Numbered from the stretch's first letter, positions 1-6,053 are shown. The stretch is DNA of 6,382 nucleotides from Colimorpha sp034178965 (GCA_034178965.1 JAXFQM010000090.1:1-6382); one strand, 5' to 3'. Notes: a model not told the origin generated them from the sequence alone. Numbers and translations: made by a program.

Positions 1-474
1 TACCGCATCGGCATAGGATACGACGTGCATCGCCTGGAAGAAGGGCTTCAACTCTTCCTTGGGGGGGTGAAGGTGGAGCATGGAAAAGGCCTCGTGGGGC
101 ACAGCGATGCCGACGTGCTGATTCACGCCCTCTGTGACGCGTTGCTGGGCGCGGCGGCATTGGGCGACATCGGCGCTCATTTCCCCGACAGCGACGCAGC
201 CTACAAAGGCATAGACAGCAAGGTGCTGCTTCGCAAAGTAGTGGAGATGCTGGCGCGAGAGGGCTATAGAATAGAGAATGTGGATAGCGTTGTGGCCGCC
301 CAGCGACCCAAATTGGGGCCCTATATCCCAGCCATGCGGCAAGCCCTTGCCGAGACTCTCTCTATTCCTGTGGAGAGGGTGTCGGTGAAAGCTACAACAA
401 CGGAGCGACTGGGTTTTGAAGGACGCGAAGAAGGCATAAGCGCACAGGCCATAGCGCTTATCAGCAAGGAATAA
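1..474 (+). CDS. ispF: 2-C-methyl-D-erythritol 2,4-cyclodiphosphate synthase (IspF), 5' end cut by window edge
   Basis: IspF converts CDP-methylerythritol 2-phosphate to methylerythritol 2,4-cyclodiphosphate, releasing CMP, in the cytosolic MEP route to isoprenoids. The 157 visible residues open with YRIGIGYDVH. This places metal ligands D8 and H10 at the same numbers as in E. coli IspF, so only the start codon or a few residues are missing. HSDAD (34-38) and H42 follow, also at the E. coli positions, and the C-terminal signature KATTTERLGFEGREEG spans 130-145. The length matches the family (about 155-160). The GTG at position 25 is an internal Val codon inside the DVH motif, not a start. The frame ends at TAA 472-474, 20 bases before clpS, which suggests one transcript with its promoter outside the window. 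A run of seven G at 61-67 encodes part of the conserved LGG stretch and the frame is intact. Identification is very secure. Confidence 0.97.
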   Translation, partial: YRIGIGYDVHRLEEGLQLFLGGVKVEHGKGLVGHSDADVLIHALCDALLGAAALGDIGAHFPDSDAAYKGIDSKVLLRKVVEMLAREGYRIENVDSVVAAQRPKLGPYIPAMRQALAETLSIPVERVSVKATTTERLGFEGREEGISAQAIALISKE

Positions 475-494
475 GTACCCATTTTGATTGCGAT

Positions 495-776
495 ATGGAA
501 CAGAACCAACAAAAGACCAACGAGCAGAAAGATGCCGCGGTGCTGGAAGACACTGGTTGCTCCCTTGTGCTATACAACGACGACTACCATACTTTCGACT
601 ATGTCATCAAAGCGTTGGTAGACATTTGCCGCCACACCTACGAACAGGCCGAACAGTGCACCATACTGGTCCATTTCAAGGGGAAGTGTGCCGTGAAGCA
701 CGGAAGTTATGACGACCTGCTACCCATGCACACGGCGTTACTGAATAAGCAACTTACCTCCGAAATCATAAAATAA
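495..776 (+). CDS. clpS: ATP-dependent Clp protease adaptor ClpS
   Basis: ClpS binds proteins with destabilising N-terminal residues and delivers them to the ClpA/ClpC unfoldase of the Clp protease in the cytosol. The 93-residue product is close to the usual length of about 100. After a flexible polar N-terminus (1-20, rich in Q, K, E and D) comes the core: LVLYNDDYHTFDYVI (24-38), where N28 and D29 match the N34/D35 pocket residues of E. coli ClpS, then ILVHFKGK (57-64), where H60 matches E. coli H66. F34 sits where E. coli has the gate residue M40, which could shift N-end preference; that is inference. The wording QAEQCTILVHFKGKC resembles Bacteroidota ClpS. The ATG at 495 has only weak purine content upstream, as is usual in this phylum. 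The stop TAA (774-776) shares its last A with the next start codon, so translation of the two genes may be coupled. Confidence 0.95.
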   Translation: MEQNQQKTNEQKDAAVLEDTGCSLVLYNDDYHTFDYVIKALVDICRHTYEQAEQCTILVHFKGKCAVKHGSYDDLLPMHTALLNKQLTSEIIK

Positions 777-1246
777 TGACAATGTCGTGGTTCCTCATCA
801 TAGTCATGCTGTTTGTGGGCACACTGCTTCTTACCCTTGAGATAGTGGCCCTCCCAGGCTTCGTGGCAGGGGCCTTTGGATTAGGAATATGGGGCGTGGG
901 AGTGTGGCAGGCTTTCGTTTCGAAAGGCGCTACGGCGGGTTGGATAGCAATGTTCGCTTCTATATTTGTATTCGTGTTGCTGCTCGCGGTCTTCCTAAAA
1001 GCCAAGACATGGCGCGTCTTCAGCCTCAACGAGCAAGTGGACGGCAAGATGAACATCATAGACGAAAGTTCCATTGCGGTGGGCACGCGGGGAACCACCG
1101 TTACGCGCTGTGCGCCGGCGGGAAAGGCCTTGTTCGCCAGCGGCATGGAAGAGGTTCACTCGCAAGGAGCATTCATAGACGAAAACAAGCAAGTGGAAGT
1201 GATAGAGATAGAAGGTTACAAAATAACCGTGAGAGAAGTAGAATAA
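776..1246 (+). CDS. Short NfeD-like membrane protein
   Basis: NfeD-family proteins are membrane proteins with a soluble OB-fold domain, often paired with a flotillin-like protein; their exact job is uncertain. The 156 residues begin with about three hydrophobic segments (roughly 5-25, 28-48 and 54-74), followed by a basic stretch (KAKTWR, 75-80). A C-terminal OB-like domain (about 98-156) shows the NfeD pattern VGTRGTTVTRCAPAGKALF, a GAFID turn, then VEVIEIEGYKITV. There is no N-terminal ClpP-like protease domain, so this is the short class. The ATG at 776 overlaps the clpS stop in TAATG; a second ATG at 782 would lose only two residues. No flotillin (FloA) gene follows within the window, since tsaD is next. 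The call rests on topology and the domain pattern, and the family level is fairly secure. Confidence 0.86.
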   Translation: MTMSWFLIIVMLFVGTLLLTLEIVALPGFVAGAFGLGIWGVGVWQAFVSKGATAGWIAMFASIFVFVLLLAVFLKAKTWRVFSLNEQVDGKMNIIDESSIAVGTRGTTVTRCAPAGKALFASGMEEVHSQGAFIDENKQVEVIEIEGYKITVREVE

Positions 1247-1270
1247 AAAACGCCCATTGTGGTTTTTTTT
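1245..1270 (+). terminator. Possible weak A/T-rich terminator after the nfeD-like gene
   Basis: Starting at the stop codon, an A run plus C (1245-1251) can pair with G plus a T run (1262-1268) around a 10-base loop, and eight T in a row end at 1270. Apart from one G-C pair the stem is only A-T pairs, so it would be weak. It is placed where the ispF-clpS-nfeD transcript would be expected to end before the promoter-like element of tsaD. The T run could equally be the A/T-rich upstream part of that promoter. Confidence 0.3.
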
Positions 1271-1272
1271 CG

Positions 1273-1280
1273 TATATTTG
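1273..1280 (+). promoter_or_regulatory. Bacteroidota-type -7 element upstream of tsaD
   Basis: TATATTTG followed by CA is an exact match to the TAnnTTTG consensus used by the primary sigma factor of Bacteroides and relatives. It lies 45 bases before the tsaD ATG, just after a run of eight T. I see no good TTTG at the expected -33 distance: TTGTGG at 1257-1262 is too close. Transcription would start at roughly 1284-1288, giving a leader of about 40 bases that begins at the hairpin of 1284-1310. Confidence 0.5.
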
Positions 1281-1283
1281 CAT

Positions 1284-1310
1284 TCGCATTCCATCGTTGG
1301 TGGAATGCGA
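1284..1310 (+). promoter_or_regulatory. Perfect 10-bp inverted repeat in the tsaD leader
   Basis: TCGCATTCCA (1284-1293) and TGGAATGCGA (1301-1310) are exact reverse complements around a 7-base spacer (TCGTTGG). No T run follows, so it is not a classical terminator. If transcription starts just after the TATATTTG at 1273-1280, the stem would sit at the very 5' end of the tsaD mRNA, where it could protect the transcript or affect initiation. As DNA it could instead be an operator for a dimeric regulator. The repeat is seen directly; its role is inference. Confidence 0.5.
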
Positions 1311-1325
1311 TAAACATTTATTTAT

Positions 1326-2333
1326 ATGGCTTTTATACTTGCAATAGAATCGAGCTGCGATGACACTTCCGCCGCAATTTTACGCGATGACTACTTGCTT
1401 TCCAACGTCATCGCTTCGCAGAAGGTGCATGAGCAGTACGGCGGCGTTGTGCCGGAACTGGCCAGCCGCGCACACCAGCAGAATATTGTACCTGTGGTCG
1501 ACGCCGCCATCCGAAATGCGGGCATCGAAAAAAAGGACATTTCTGCAGTGGCCTTTACAAGAGGGCCAGGCTTGCTGGGCTCTTTGCTGGTGGGCGTGTC
1601 TTTCGCCAAAAGTTTTGCGCAGGCATTGGATATTCCTCTCATAGAGGTGAACCACTTGCAGGCGCATGTCCTTTCTCATTTCATAAAAGAAGGCAACGAT
1701 ACGCAAGTGCCGCAATTTCCATTACTGTGTCTCTTGGTGTCGGGCGGGCATACGCAGATAATACTCCTACGCGACTATTTCGACATGGAGGTGCTGGGAC
1801 AGACAATAGACGATGCAGCAGGAGAGGCCATAGACAAGGCGGCAAAGATAATGGATTTAGGCTACCCGGGTGGCCCTATCATAGATAAGTTGGCACAGGA
1901 AGGCAACCCAGCAGCTTATCGTTTCGCCATGCCGCAAATACCAGGCTATGACTATAGTTTCAGTGGCATAAAGACCTCGTTCCTTTATTTCTTGCGGGAC
2001 CAGTTGGCTACGCAGCCCGATTTCATTGAACAGCATCAAGCCGATTTGTGCGCCAGCATACAGCAGTGCATAGTGAGTTTCTTGTTGAAGAAATTCGAGA
2101 AAGCAGCCAAGATGACCCAGGTAAGGGAGGTTGCCATAGCCGGCGGCGTAAGTGCAAACAGCGCGTTGCGCGAACAGATATCAGCGGTGGGCGAAAAGCA
2201 CAACTGGAAGGTGTTCCTGCCCAAGAAAGCGTTTTGTACCGATAATGCAGCCATGGTTGGCATTGCTGGATACTTCAAGTATATGAGAGGCGAATATGCT
2301 GATATCAGCTTGCCGCCCTATACTCGGGCGTAA
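1326..2333 (+). CDS. tsaD: tRNA N6-adenosine threonylcarbamoyltransferase TsaD
   Basis: TsaD transfers the threonylcarbamoyl group made by TsaC to A37 of ANN-decoding tRNAs, giving t6A; in bacteria it works with TsaB and TsaE in the cytosol. The 335 residues match the usual family length. The ASKHA-type fold begins with LAIESSCDDTSAA (5-17), then GGVVPELASRAH (39-50) and the signature NHLQAH (109-114), whose H110 and H114 are metal ligands. These are followed by VSGGHTQ (138-144), DDAAGEAIDKAAK (162-174), YSFSGIKT (210-217), the phosphate-binding AGGVSANSALR (272-282) and CTDNAAM (304-310), whose D306 is the third metal ligand. All key motifs are present. The ATG at 1326 gives the standard N-terminus; the bases before it are A/T-rich with no Shine-Dalgarno. 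A promoter-like element and hairpin precede it, so it may start its own transcript. The porP-like gene follows 80 bases later. Confidence 0.98.
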   Translation: MAFILAIESSCDDTSAAILRDDYLLSNVIASQKVHEQYGGVVPELASRAHQQNIVPVVDAAIRNAGIEKKDISAVAFTRGPGLLGSLLVGVSFAKSFAQALDIPLIEVNHLQAHVLSHFIKEGNDTQVPQFPLLCLLVSGGHTQIILLRDYFDMEVLGQTIDDAAGEAIDKAAKIMDLGYPGGPIIDKLAQEGNPAAYRFAMPQIPGYDYSFSGIKTSFLYFLRDQLATQPDFIEQHQADLCASIQQCIVSFLLKKFEKAAKMTQVREVAIAGGVSANSALREQISAVGEKHNWKVFLPKKAFCTDNAAMVGIAGYFKYMRGEYADISLPPYTRA

Positions 2334-2413
2334 ATGGGCAGCGGCGCTTTCTGCTATGAAGGTTCCAATGAGCCATGTTTACAGGATGGAACGAGCATTT
2401 AACGATTTAATGA

Positions 2414-3436
2414 ATGAAATACGAGCGGGCAAATGCAACGACACGTACAAAGTGGGCAATCGCGGTAGCGGTGCTAATCGTGGCATATTGTTCATTGAGT
2501 GCCCCGCAGAAAGGAGTGGCACAAGACATCCATTTCAGCATGCCCGATGTGAACCCGGTACTGTTCAACCCTGCCTACTCGGGCTTCTTTGAAGGAAAAG
2601 GGCGTTTTGGCATAGCCTATAGGAACCAATGGGCCACCGTAACCCACCCTTTTCAAACCCTTGCCGCCTCAATGGAAATGTCGCTGATACGCAGACGCTA
2701 TCAGCACGATGGTTTGAACATGGGCGCTGTTATGTATGCAGATCAGGAGGGTACACTGCGTTATGGCAACAACAGTGCAACGGCGATGCTGTCCTATTTT
2801 AAGGCTATTGGAGACCGCAACCTTCTGTCACTGGGGTTGCAAGTAGGATTTGGCATCAGCGGCTTCGACCTGAGTGACGCGCGTTTTGGGGAGGACGACG
2901 ATGATATCGACCAAAAATCGGTGCATTACCCTCTATGGGGCGCTGGCATTGCCTGGTATTTTCAAAGCATGGAGACGTTCGTCGTAAAGATAGGCTTGGC
3001 TGGATATAATCTCAACAGGCCAAACATATCATATATGGGCATGGACAATGTATTTTTGGAAAGGCGTTTTAACATCTACGCCCGTTCGGAATATCGCGGT
3101 TGGCCGTCGGTGTCGGTGTTGCCCATGGCAATGGCACAATGGCAAAAGAATTACAGAGAGGTCCTTGTAGGAAGCGACGTGAAATGGTTTCTTGACGAAA
3201 GCGGTGCCCGCTTCCTTGCATTCAGCGGCGGTCTCTACTATAGAGTTGGCGATGCGTTACTGGCCACGTTGTCGATGGACTACAACGCTCTTGTATTCGC
3301 ATTCAGTTACGATGCCAATTTCTCTAAACTTACGCCTGCCAGTCGCAGCGTGGGAGCCTTTGAGATGCAAGTTATCTACCGCCTGGGCGGTGCCAGCCGC
3401 GTAAAGTACAAAGCGATCCCTTGCCCTATCATATGA
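2414..3436 (+). CDS. PorP/SprF-family type IX secretion system outer-membrane protein
   Basis: Family members are outer-membrane beta-barrels of Bacteroidota tied to the type IX secretion system. PorP is needed for secretion in Porphyromonas gingivalis, and SprF supports export of the adhesin SprB in Flavobacterium. The 340 residues start with a signal peptide: basic n-region to about K13, hydrophobic core 14-30, likely cleavage after VAQ (35-37). The mature protein opens with the family hallmark QDIHFSMPDVNPVLFNPAYSG (37-57), then alternating barrel strands rich in aromatic and Gly residues, an acidic loop EDDDDID (160-166), and the C-terminal FSYDANFSKL (297-306) and IPCPI (335-339). An in-frame TGA at 2411-2413 directly before the ATG fixes 2414 as the earliest start. 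I see no promoter in the 80-base gap from tsaD. Many genomes have several paralogues, so family is secure but orthology to porP itself is not. The PorE-like gene follows 87 bases downstream. Confidence 0.93.
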   Translation: MKYERANATTRTKWAIAVAVLIVAYCSLSAPQKGVAQDIHFSMPDVNPVLFNPAYSGFFEGKGRFGIAYRNQWATVTHPFQTLAASMEMSLIRRRYQHDGLNMGAVMYADQEGTLRYGNNSATAMLSYFKAIGDRNLLSLGLQVGFGISGFDLSDARFGEDDDDIDQKSVHYPLWGAGIAWYFQSMETFVVKIGLAGYNLNRPNISYMGMDNVFLERRFNIYARSEYRGWPSVSVLPMAMAQWQKNYREVLVGSDVKWFLDESGARFLAFSGGLYYRVGDALLATLSMDYNALVFAFSYDANFSKLTPASRSVGAFEMQVIYRLGGASRVKYKAIPCPII

Positions 3437-3440
3437 AATG

Positions 3441-3474
3441 TACCATGTCTTGCCCCATAATACCTTGTCTCCCC
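3441..3474 (+). repeat. Imperfect 20-base-period direct repeat between the two envelope genes
   Basis: TACCATGTCTTGCCCC (3441-3456) recurs as TACCTTGTCTCCCC (3461-3474), one 20-base period later, with one substitution and a two-base difference. It begins four bases after the porP-like stop codon. The spacing is about two helix turns, so tandem binding sites are conceivable, but a short chance duplication is equally possible. Just beyond it lies a small inverted repeat, ACAAT-GTT-ATTGT (3478-3490), and a near-consensus -7 box, TAATATTG (3496-3503), with one mismatch and no visible -33 partner. An internal promoter for the PorE-like gene is therefore possible but weakly supported. Confidence 0.35.
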
Positions 3475-3523
3475 AAAACAATGTTATTGTGTCCATAATA
3501 TTGTCAGAAAATCAGATTGGCTT

Positions 3524-5803
3524 ATGAATAGATGCTTACCCTCTTTAATGCTGCTTTTCTTGTCTGGAAGTTTCGCCGCCACGGCGCAGGATGCCCTCGT
3601 AGTGCAAGGCGACAAGGCTATGGAGGCGGGATATTATAAGACAGCCTATGACTATTACCAGCAGGCTTACGTGGCGCAGCCCAACAATGTAGACTTATCA
3701 TATAGGATGGCTGAAGCATGCAGGATGGGCAACGATTACGAAGGCGCTGTGGATTACTATCTGCAAGTGTTGAAAAGCCGCATGGCTCGAAGTTTCCCAG
3801 ACTGCCATTTCCACCTTGCTCTCATGTACAAAAACAGTGGACACCCCGACAGTGCCCTTCGGCACTTTGAGACCTACATTGCAAGCGTGCCTGCCAATGT
3901 GGATTATGTGGCCAGGGCGCGCCAAGAAATAGGCGCATGCCAGTGGATACTAACAGGGGCGGGAGAGGAGCCTGCGCATTATTGGGTGAAGCACGAGAGT
4001 AGAAATATAAACTCGGAAGCCAGTGAGAGCGGAGCGGTGAAGATAGGAAAGGACAAACTGCTGTACGCGTCTATGCGGCCGACGGGTAAGCAACGCTCCG
4101 TTCTGAACGACGACTTGGTCCTCATGCAGGTTTACCAAACCGACCTTTCGAAAGACACCAAGCCAGGTGTCCCGTTCCTAAATGACTGGGGTATCAACAG
4201 CAAGAAAGAGCACAGCGGCAACATCGCCATTGACACGGCGCATAAGACACTGTTCTTCACCCGCTGCTCTGCCGACAATTTCGCGTCGACAATTTGCGCC
4301 ATCTACTACATGCGTTGGAACGGCCGACGGTGGCTCAAGCCGCAGCGTTTGGGCGGCGACGTGAACATGGAGGGATACAGTAGCACGCAACCCGCCGTGA
4401 GCGTGCTGCCCGACGGCGGCGTAATACTCTTTTTCTCTTCCAACCGTCCCAACGGAATGGGCGGTTTCGACATTTGGTACACTCTCCTCGATAGTGCCAT
4501 GAAAGCATCGCCATGCGTGAACTTGGGCTACCCTGTCAACACAAGCGGAAACGAGATTACGCCTTATTACAGCAATGCAGAAGAGAGGCTTTACTTCAGC
4601 AGCGACTGGCATTATGGCTACGGCGGATATGACGTGTTCTTCTCCGAGGGCAGCAGAGATGCATGGAGCATGCCAGTCAATTTAGGCCCCAGTCTCAACA
4701 GTACCGCGAACGACATCTATTTCAATCAAAATTTTGATGACCCATATAGCGGCTACCTTACCAGCAATAGAGCAGGTAGTTTCTTTATTTACGGAAACAC
4801 CTGCTGCAATGATGTCTACCGCTGGAGCAGCGAACCGGCACAAGAGAAGGTGCCAAAGGATTGCCCGTGCAAGAAGGAAAGGAAAGAGCAGGTGCGGCTG
4901 TTGTTGCCCATAGCGTTGTATTTCGATAATGACAGGCCCAATCCCAAAAGCAAGTCGCCCGTCACAAGTCTCAACTATTTCCAAACCTACAACGTGTATA
5001 TGTTTCGTCGTGAGGAATATAAGACCGCCCATTTCTCCAATCCCGATGGAGAGGAGGTGGACAGGGTGTGTCGCGAAATAGATGCCTTTTTCGACAATGA
5101 GGTGCAGGGCAATTGCCAAAAGTTCGAAACGTTTCTTAATCTGCTTGGCCAAGATTTGAAGAATGGGCATCGCATCCGCCTCACTATCGAAGGGTACGCC
5201 AGTCCGCTCCATTCGTTGGAATACAATCTTAACCTTTCTAAACGCCGCATTGCCACCATAATAAACCAGTTGATGGAATATCATCATGGCGAACTGTTGC
5301 GTTATATGAGCGGAGACAGCGCCGGCTCGCTTCAGTTGCGCGAAGTGGCATACGGCAGTAGTCATGCACCCTCTGCCATCAGCAACAGCCGCGCCGACCA
5401 AGCCAACAGCGTGTATAGCGTGATGGCGGCAAAGGAGCGCAGGATAGAAATTCAGGATTACCAATACTTGGAAGACGACAGCGCTATTATTTCTTGCCTT
5501 AACTTGCCGTCGCGGGCGCAGCATCTCGGCACCTATTTTGTGGGAGAGACCGCAGATATTGTGTTAAGGCTGCCGCACACCGCCACCGTTGAAAAAAGTC
5601 TTGCCTATATTAGCGTAGGCGTACCGGAAATCACAGTAAAGGGCTACAGCGCCTTGATTCCAGGCAAGGATTTGGTGGTCTATTTGAACCTTGACGCTAC
5701 GAAGATGCAACCAATATATTCGGCTTTTTTCCCCTTGACCTTGCGGGTGGAGGGTGAAGGTGTAACGCAGACGCTTTTCTTGGAATACGGTGTCCAAAAG
5801 TGA
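3524..5803 (+). CDS. Exported TPR / PD40 beta-propeller / OmpA-like protein, PorE-like, with extra C-terminal domain
   Basis: The 759 residues resemble PorE of the P. gingivalis type IX secretion system and related OmpA-family proteins encoded beside PorP/SprF genes. They are thought to link outer-membrane complexes to peptidoglycan. In order: signal peptide 1-22 (hydrophobic 6-19, cleavage near ATAQ; no lipobox seen), TPR-like helices about 23-140, and a PD40/WD40-type propeller about 155-435, with blades ending FFSSNRPNGMGGFDIW (303-318) and YFSSDWHYGYGGYDVFF (357-373) and a TCCNDVYRW strand (426-434). A Cys-rich linker DCPCKK (446-451) leads to an OmpA-like domain of about 460-645, from ALYFDND (464-470) through LTIEGYAS (553-560) and LNLSKRRIATI (569-579) to KERRIEI (637-643). 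A beta-rich tail of about 655-759 follows. No carboxypeptidase-regulatory domain, as in PorE, is evident. The gene directly follows the PorP-like gene, probably in the same operon. The architecture is secure; the exact role is inferred. Confidence 0.88.
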   Translation: MNRCLPSLMLLFLSGSFAATAQDALVVQGDKAMEAGYYKTAYDYYQQAYVAQPNNVDLSYRMAEACRMGNDYEGAVDYYLQVLKSRMARSFPDCHFHLALMYKNSGHPDSALRHFETYIASVPANVDYVARARQEIGACQWILTGAGEEPAHYWVKHESRNINSEASESGAVKIGKDKLLYASMRPTGKQRSVLNDDLVLMQVYQTDLSKDTKPGVPFLNDWGINSKKEHSGNIAIDTAHKTLFFTRCSADNFASTICAIYYMRWNGRRWLKPQRLGGDVNMEGYSSTQPAVSVLPDGGVILFFSSNRPNGMGGFDIWYTLLDSAMKASPCVNLGYPVNTSGNEITPYYSNAEERLYFSSDWHYGYGGYDVFFSEGSRDAWSMPVNLGPSLNSTANDIYFNQNFDDPYSGYLTSNRAGSFFIYGNTCCNDVYRWSSEPAQEKVPKDCPCKKERKEQVRLLLPIALYFDNDRPNPKSKSPVTSLNYFQTYNVYMFRREEYKTAHFSNPDGEEVDRVCREIDAFFDNEVQGNCQKFETFLNLLGQDLKNGHRIRLTIEGYASPLHSLEYNLNLSKRRIATIINQLMEYHHGELLRYMSGDSAGSLQLREVAYGSSHAPSAISNSRADQANSVYSVMAAKERRIEIQDYQYLEDDSAIISCLNLPSRAQHLGTYFVGETADIVLRLPHTATVEKSLAYISVGVPEITVKGYSALIPGKDLVVYLNLDATKMQPIYSAFFPLTLRVEGEGVTQTLFLEYGVQK

Positions 5804-5858
5804 CTTTCTGAGGTCCTGTTGCAAAAGAAACGTTTGTTTTTCTGTTCTTTGAAATAAG

Positions 5859-5874
5859 CGCGGCAAAATCTGCG
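5859..5874 (+). terminator. Small hairpin downstream of the PorE-like gene, possible terminator
   Basis: CGCGG (5859-5863) can pair with CTGCG (5870-5874), with one G-U pair, around a six-base loop. GGTCC (5812-5816) and GGACC (5874-5878) are also complementary and could enclose it. It is about 55 bases after the stop codon. No proper T run follows, so support for termination is weak. Confidence 0.2.
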
Positions 5875-5914
5875 GACCATAATTTGTTGTCCTCTTTTTC
5901 AAAAAACAGATAGA

Positions 5915-5922
5915 TAGATTTG
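5915..5922 (+). promoter_or_regulatory. Bacteroidota-type -7 element in the gap after the PorE-like gene
   Basis: TAGATTTG followed by CA exactly matches TAnnTTTG, the same extended form (TTTGCAT) as the element before tsaD. TTTGTTG upstream at 5883-5889 could serve as the -33 region, but it is about 25 bases away, longer than the usual 19-21. A rightward transcript would start at about 5926-5930. There is no protein gene on this strand beyond it in the window, only a series of inverted repeats and then the antisense of the exonuclease gene. Confidence 0.4.
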
Positions 5923-5928
5923 CATGAA

Positions 5929-6053
5929 AACCCTATGGGTCAAAGGTATTGGCTATGGCCATCCAACAATCTCGTTGGAGTGAGACAAGGGCCGCACGCT
6001 GGAAACAATCCATGTGTGGCCCTTGCACCTTGCGGCAAAACGGTTGCAAAGTG
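5929..6053 (+). ncRNA. Candidate structured small RNA or processed leader, unassigned
   Basis: Just after the TAGATTTG element there are inverted repeats in close series. They are ACCC-TAT-GGGT (5930-5940), TGGC-TATG-GCCA (5950-5961), TCCAAC with GTTGGA around a six-base loop (5962-5979), a long stem of about 16 pairs (5986-6025), and CACCTTGC with GCAAAGTG (6026-6053, one mismatch). The first two are short enough to arise by chance; the third and fourth are harder to dismiss. The series lies outside any protein gene and ends shortly before the exonuclease stop. No known RNA family is recognised. The strand is inferred only from the promoter-like element, and no U-rich terminator is visible at the end. 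It could instead be a terminator region serving the two convergent genes. Confidence 0.3.
5986..6025. terminator. Long imperfect hairpin between convergent genes, possible two-way terminator
   Basis: CAAGGGCCGCACGCTGG (5986-6002) pairs with CCATGTGTGGCCCTTG (6010-6025) around the loop AAACAAT. There are eight perfect outer pairs, two G-U pairs (one per side of CAC/GTG), one bulged C (5999) and three closing pairs, about 16 pairs in all. It sits about 180 bases past the PorE-like stop and about 45 bases past the exonuclease stop, a sensible place for a shared terminator. However, neither side has a T run, and the G-U pairs on one strand become A-C mismatches on the other, so the fold is better in rightward RNA. 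The inverted repeat is seen directly; its function is not known. Confidence 0.45.

Noticed and set aside
61..67. Run of seven G in ispF as a possible phase-variation tract
   Set aside because: It encodes conserved residues of an essential housekeeping enzyme, the frame is intact, and the tract is short. On-off switching here would be lethal.
2296..2592. Plus-strand open frame of 98 codons bridging the tsaD end and the porP-like start
   Set aside because: It overlaps the ends of two secure genes in another frame and shows no domain or signal. The true PorP/SprF start at 2414, with its signal peptide, explains the region.
4682..5524. Long open frame on the minus strand (280 codons) opposite the PorE-like gene
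   Set aside because: It lies wholly within a well-supported gene with recognisable domains. Its translation has no familiar motif, and the frame is open only as a mirror of codon use on the other strand.
5821..5840. A/T-rich near-palindrome (AAAAG-AAACGTTT-GTTTT) as a terminator of the PorE-like gene
   Set aside because: The symmetric core leaves no room for a loop, there is a mismatch in the arms and nearly all pairs are A-T, so a stable RNA hairpin is unlikely.
5924..5983. Mini-gene of 19 codons (MKTLWVKGIGYGHPTISLE) just after the -7 element in the gap
   Set aside because: Its ATG lies at or before the start of transcription predicted from that element, with no ribosome site. It has no downstream gene on this strand to act as a leader for.
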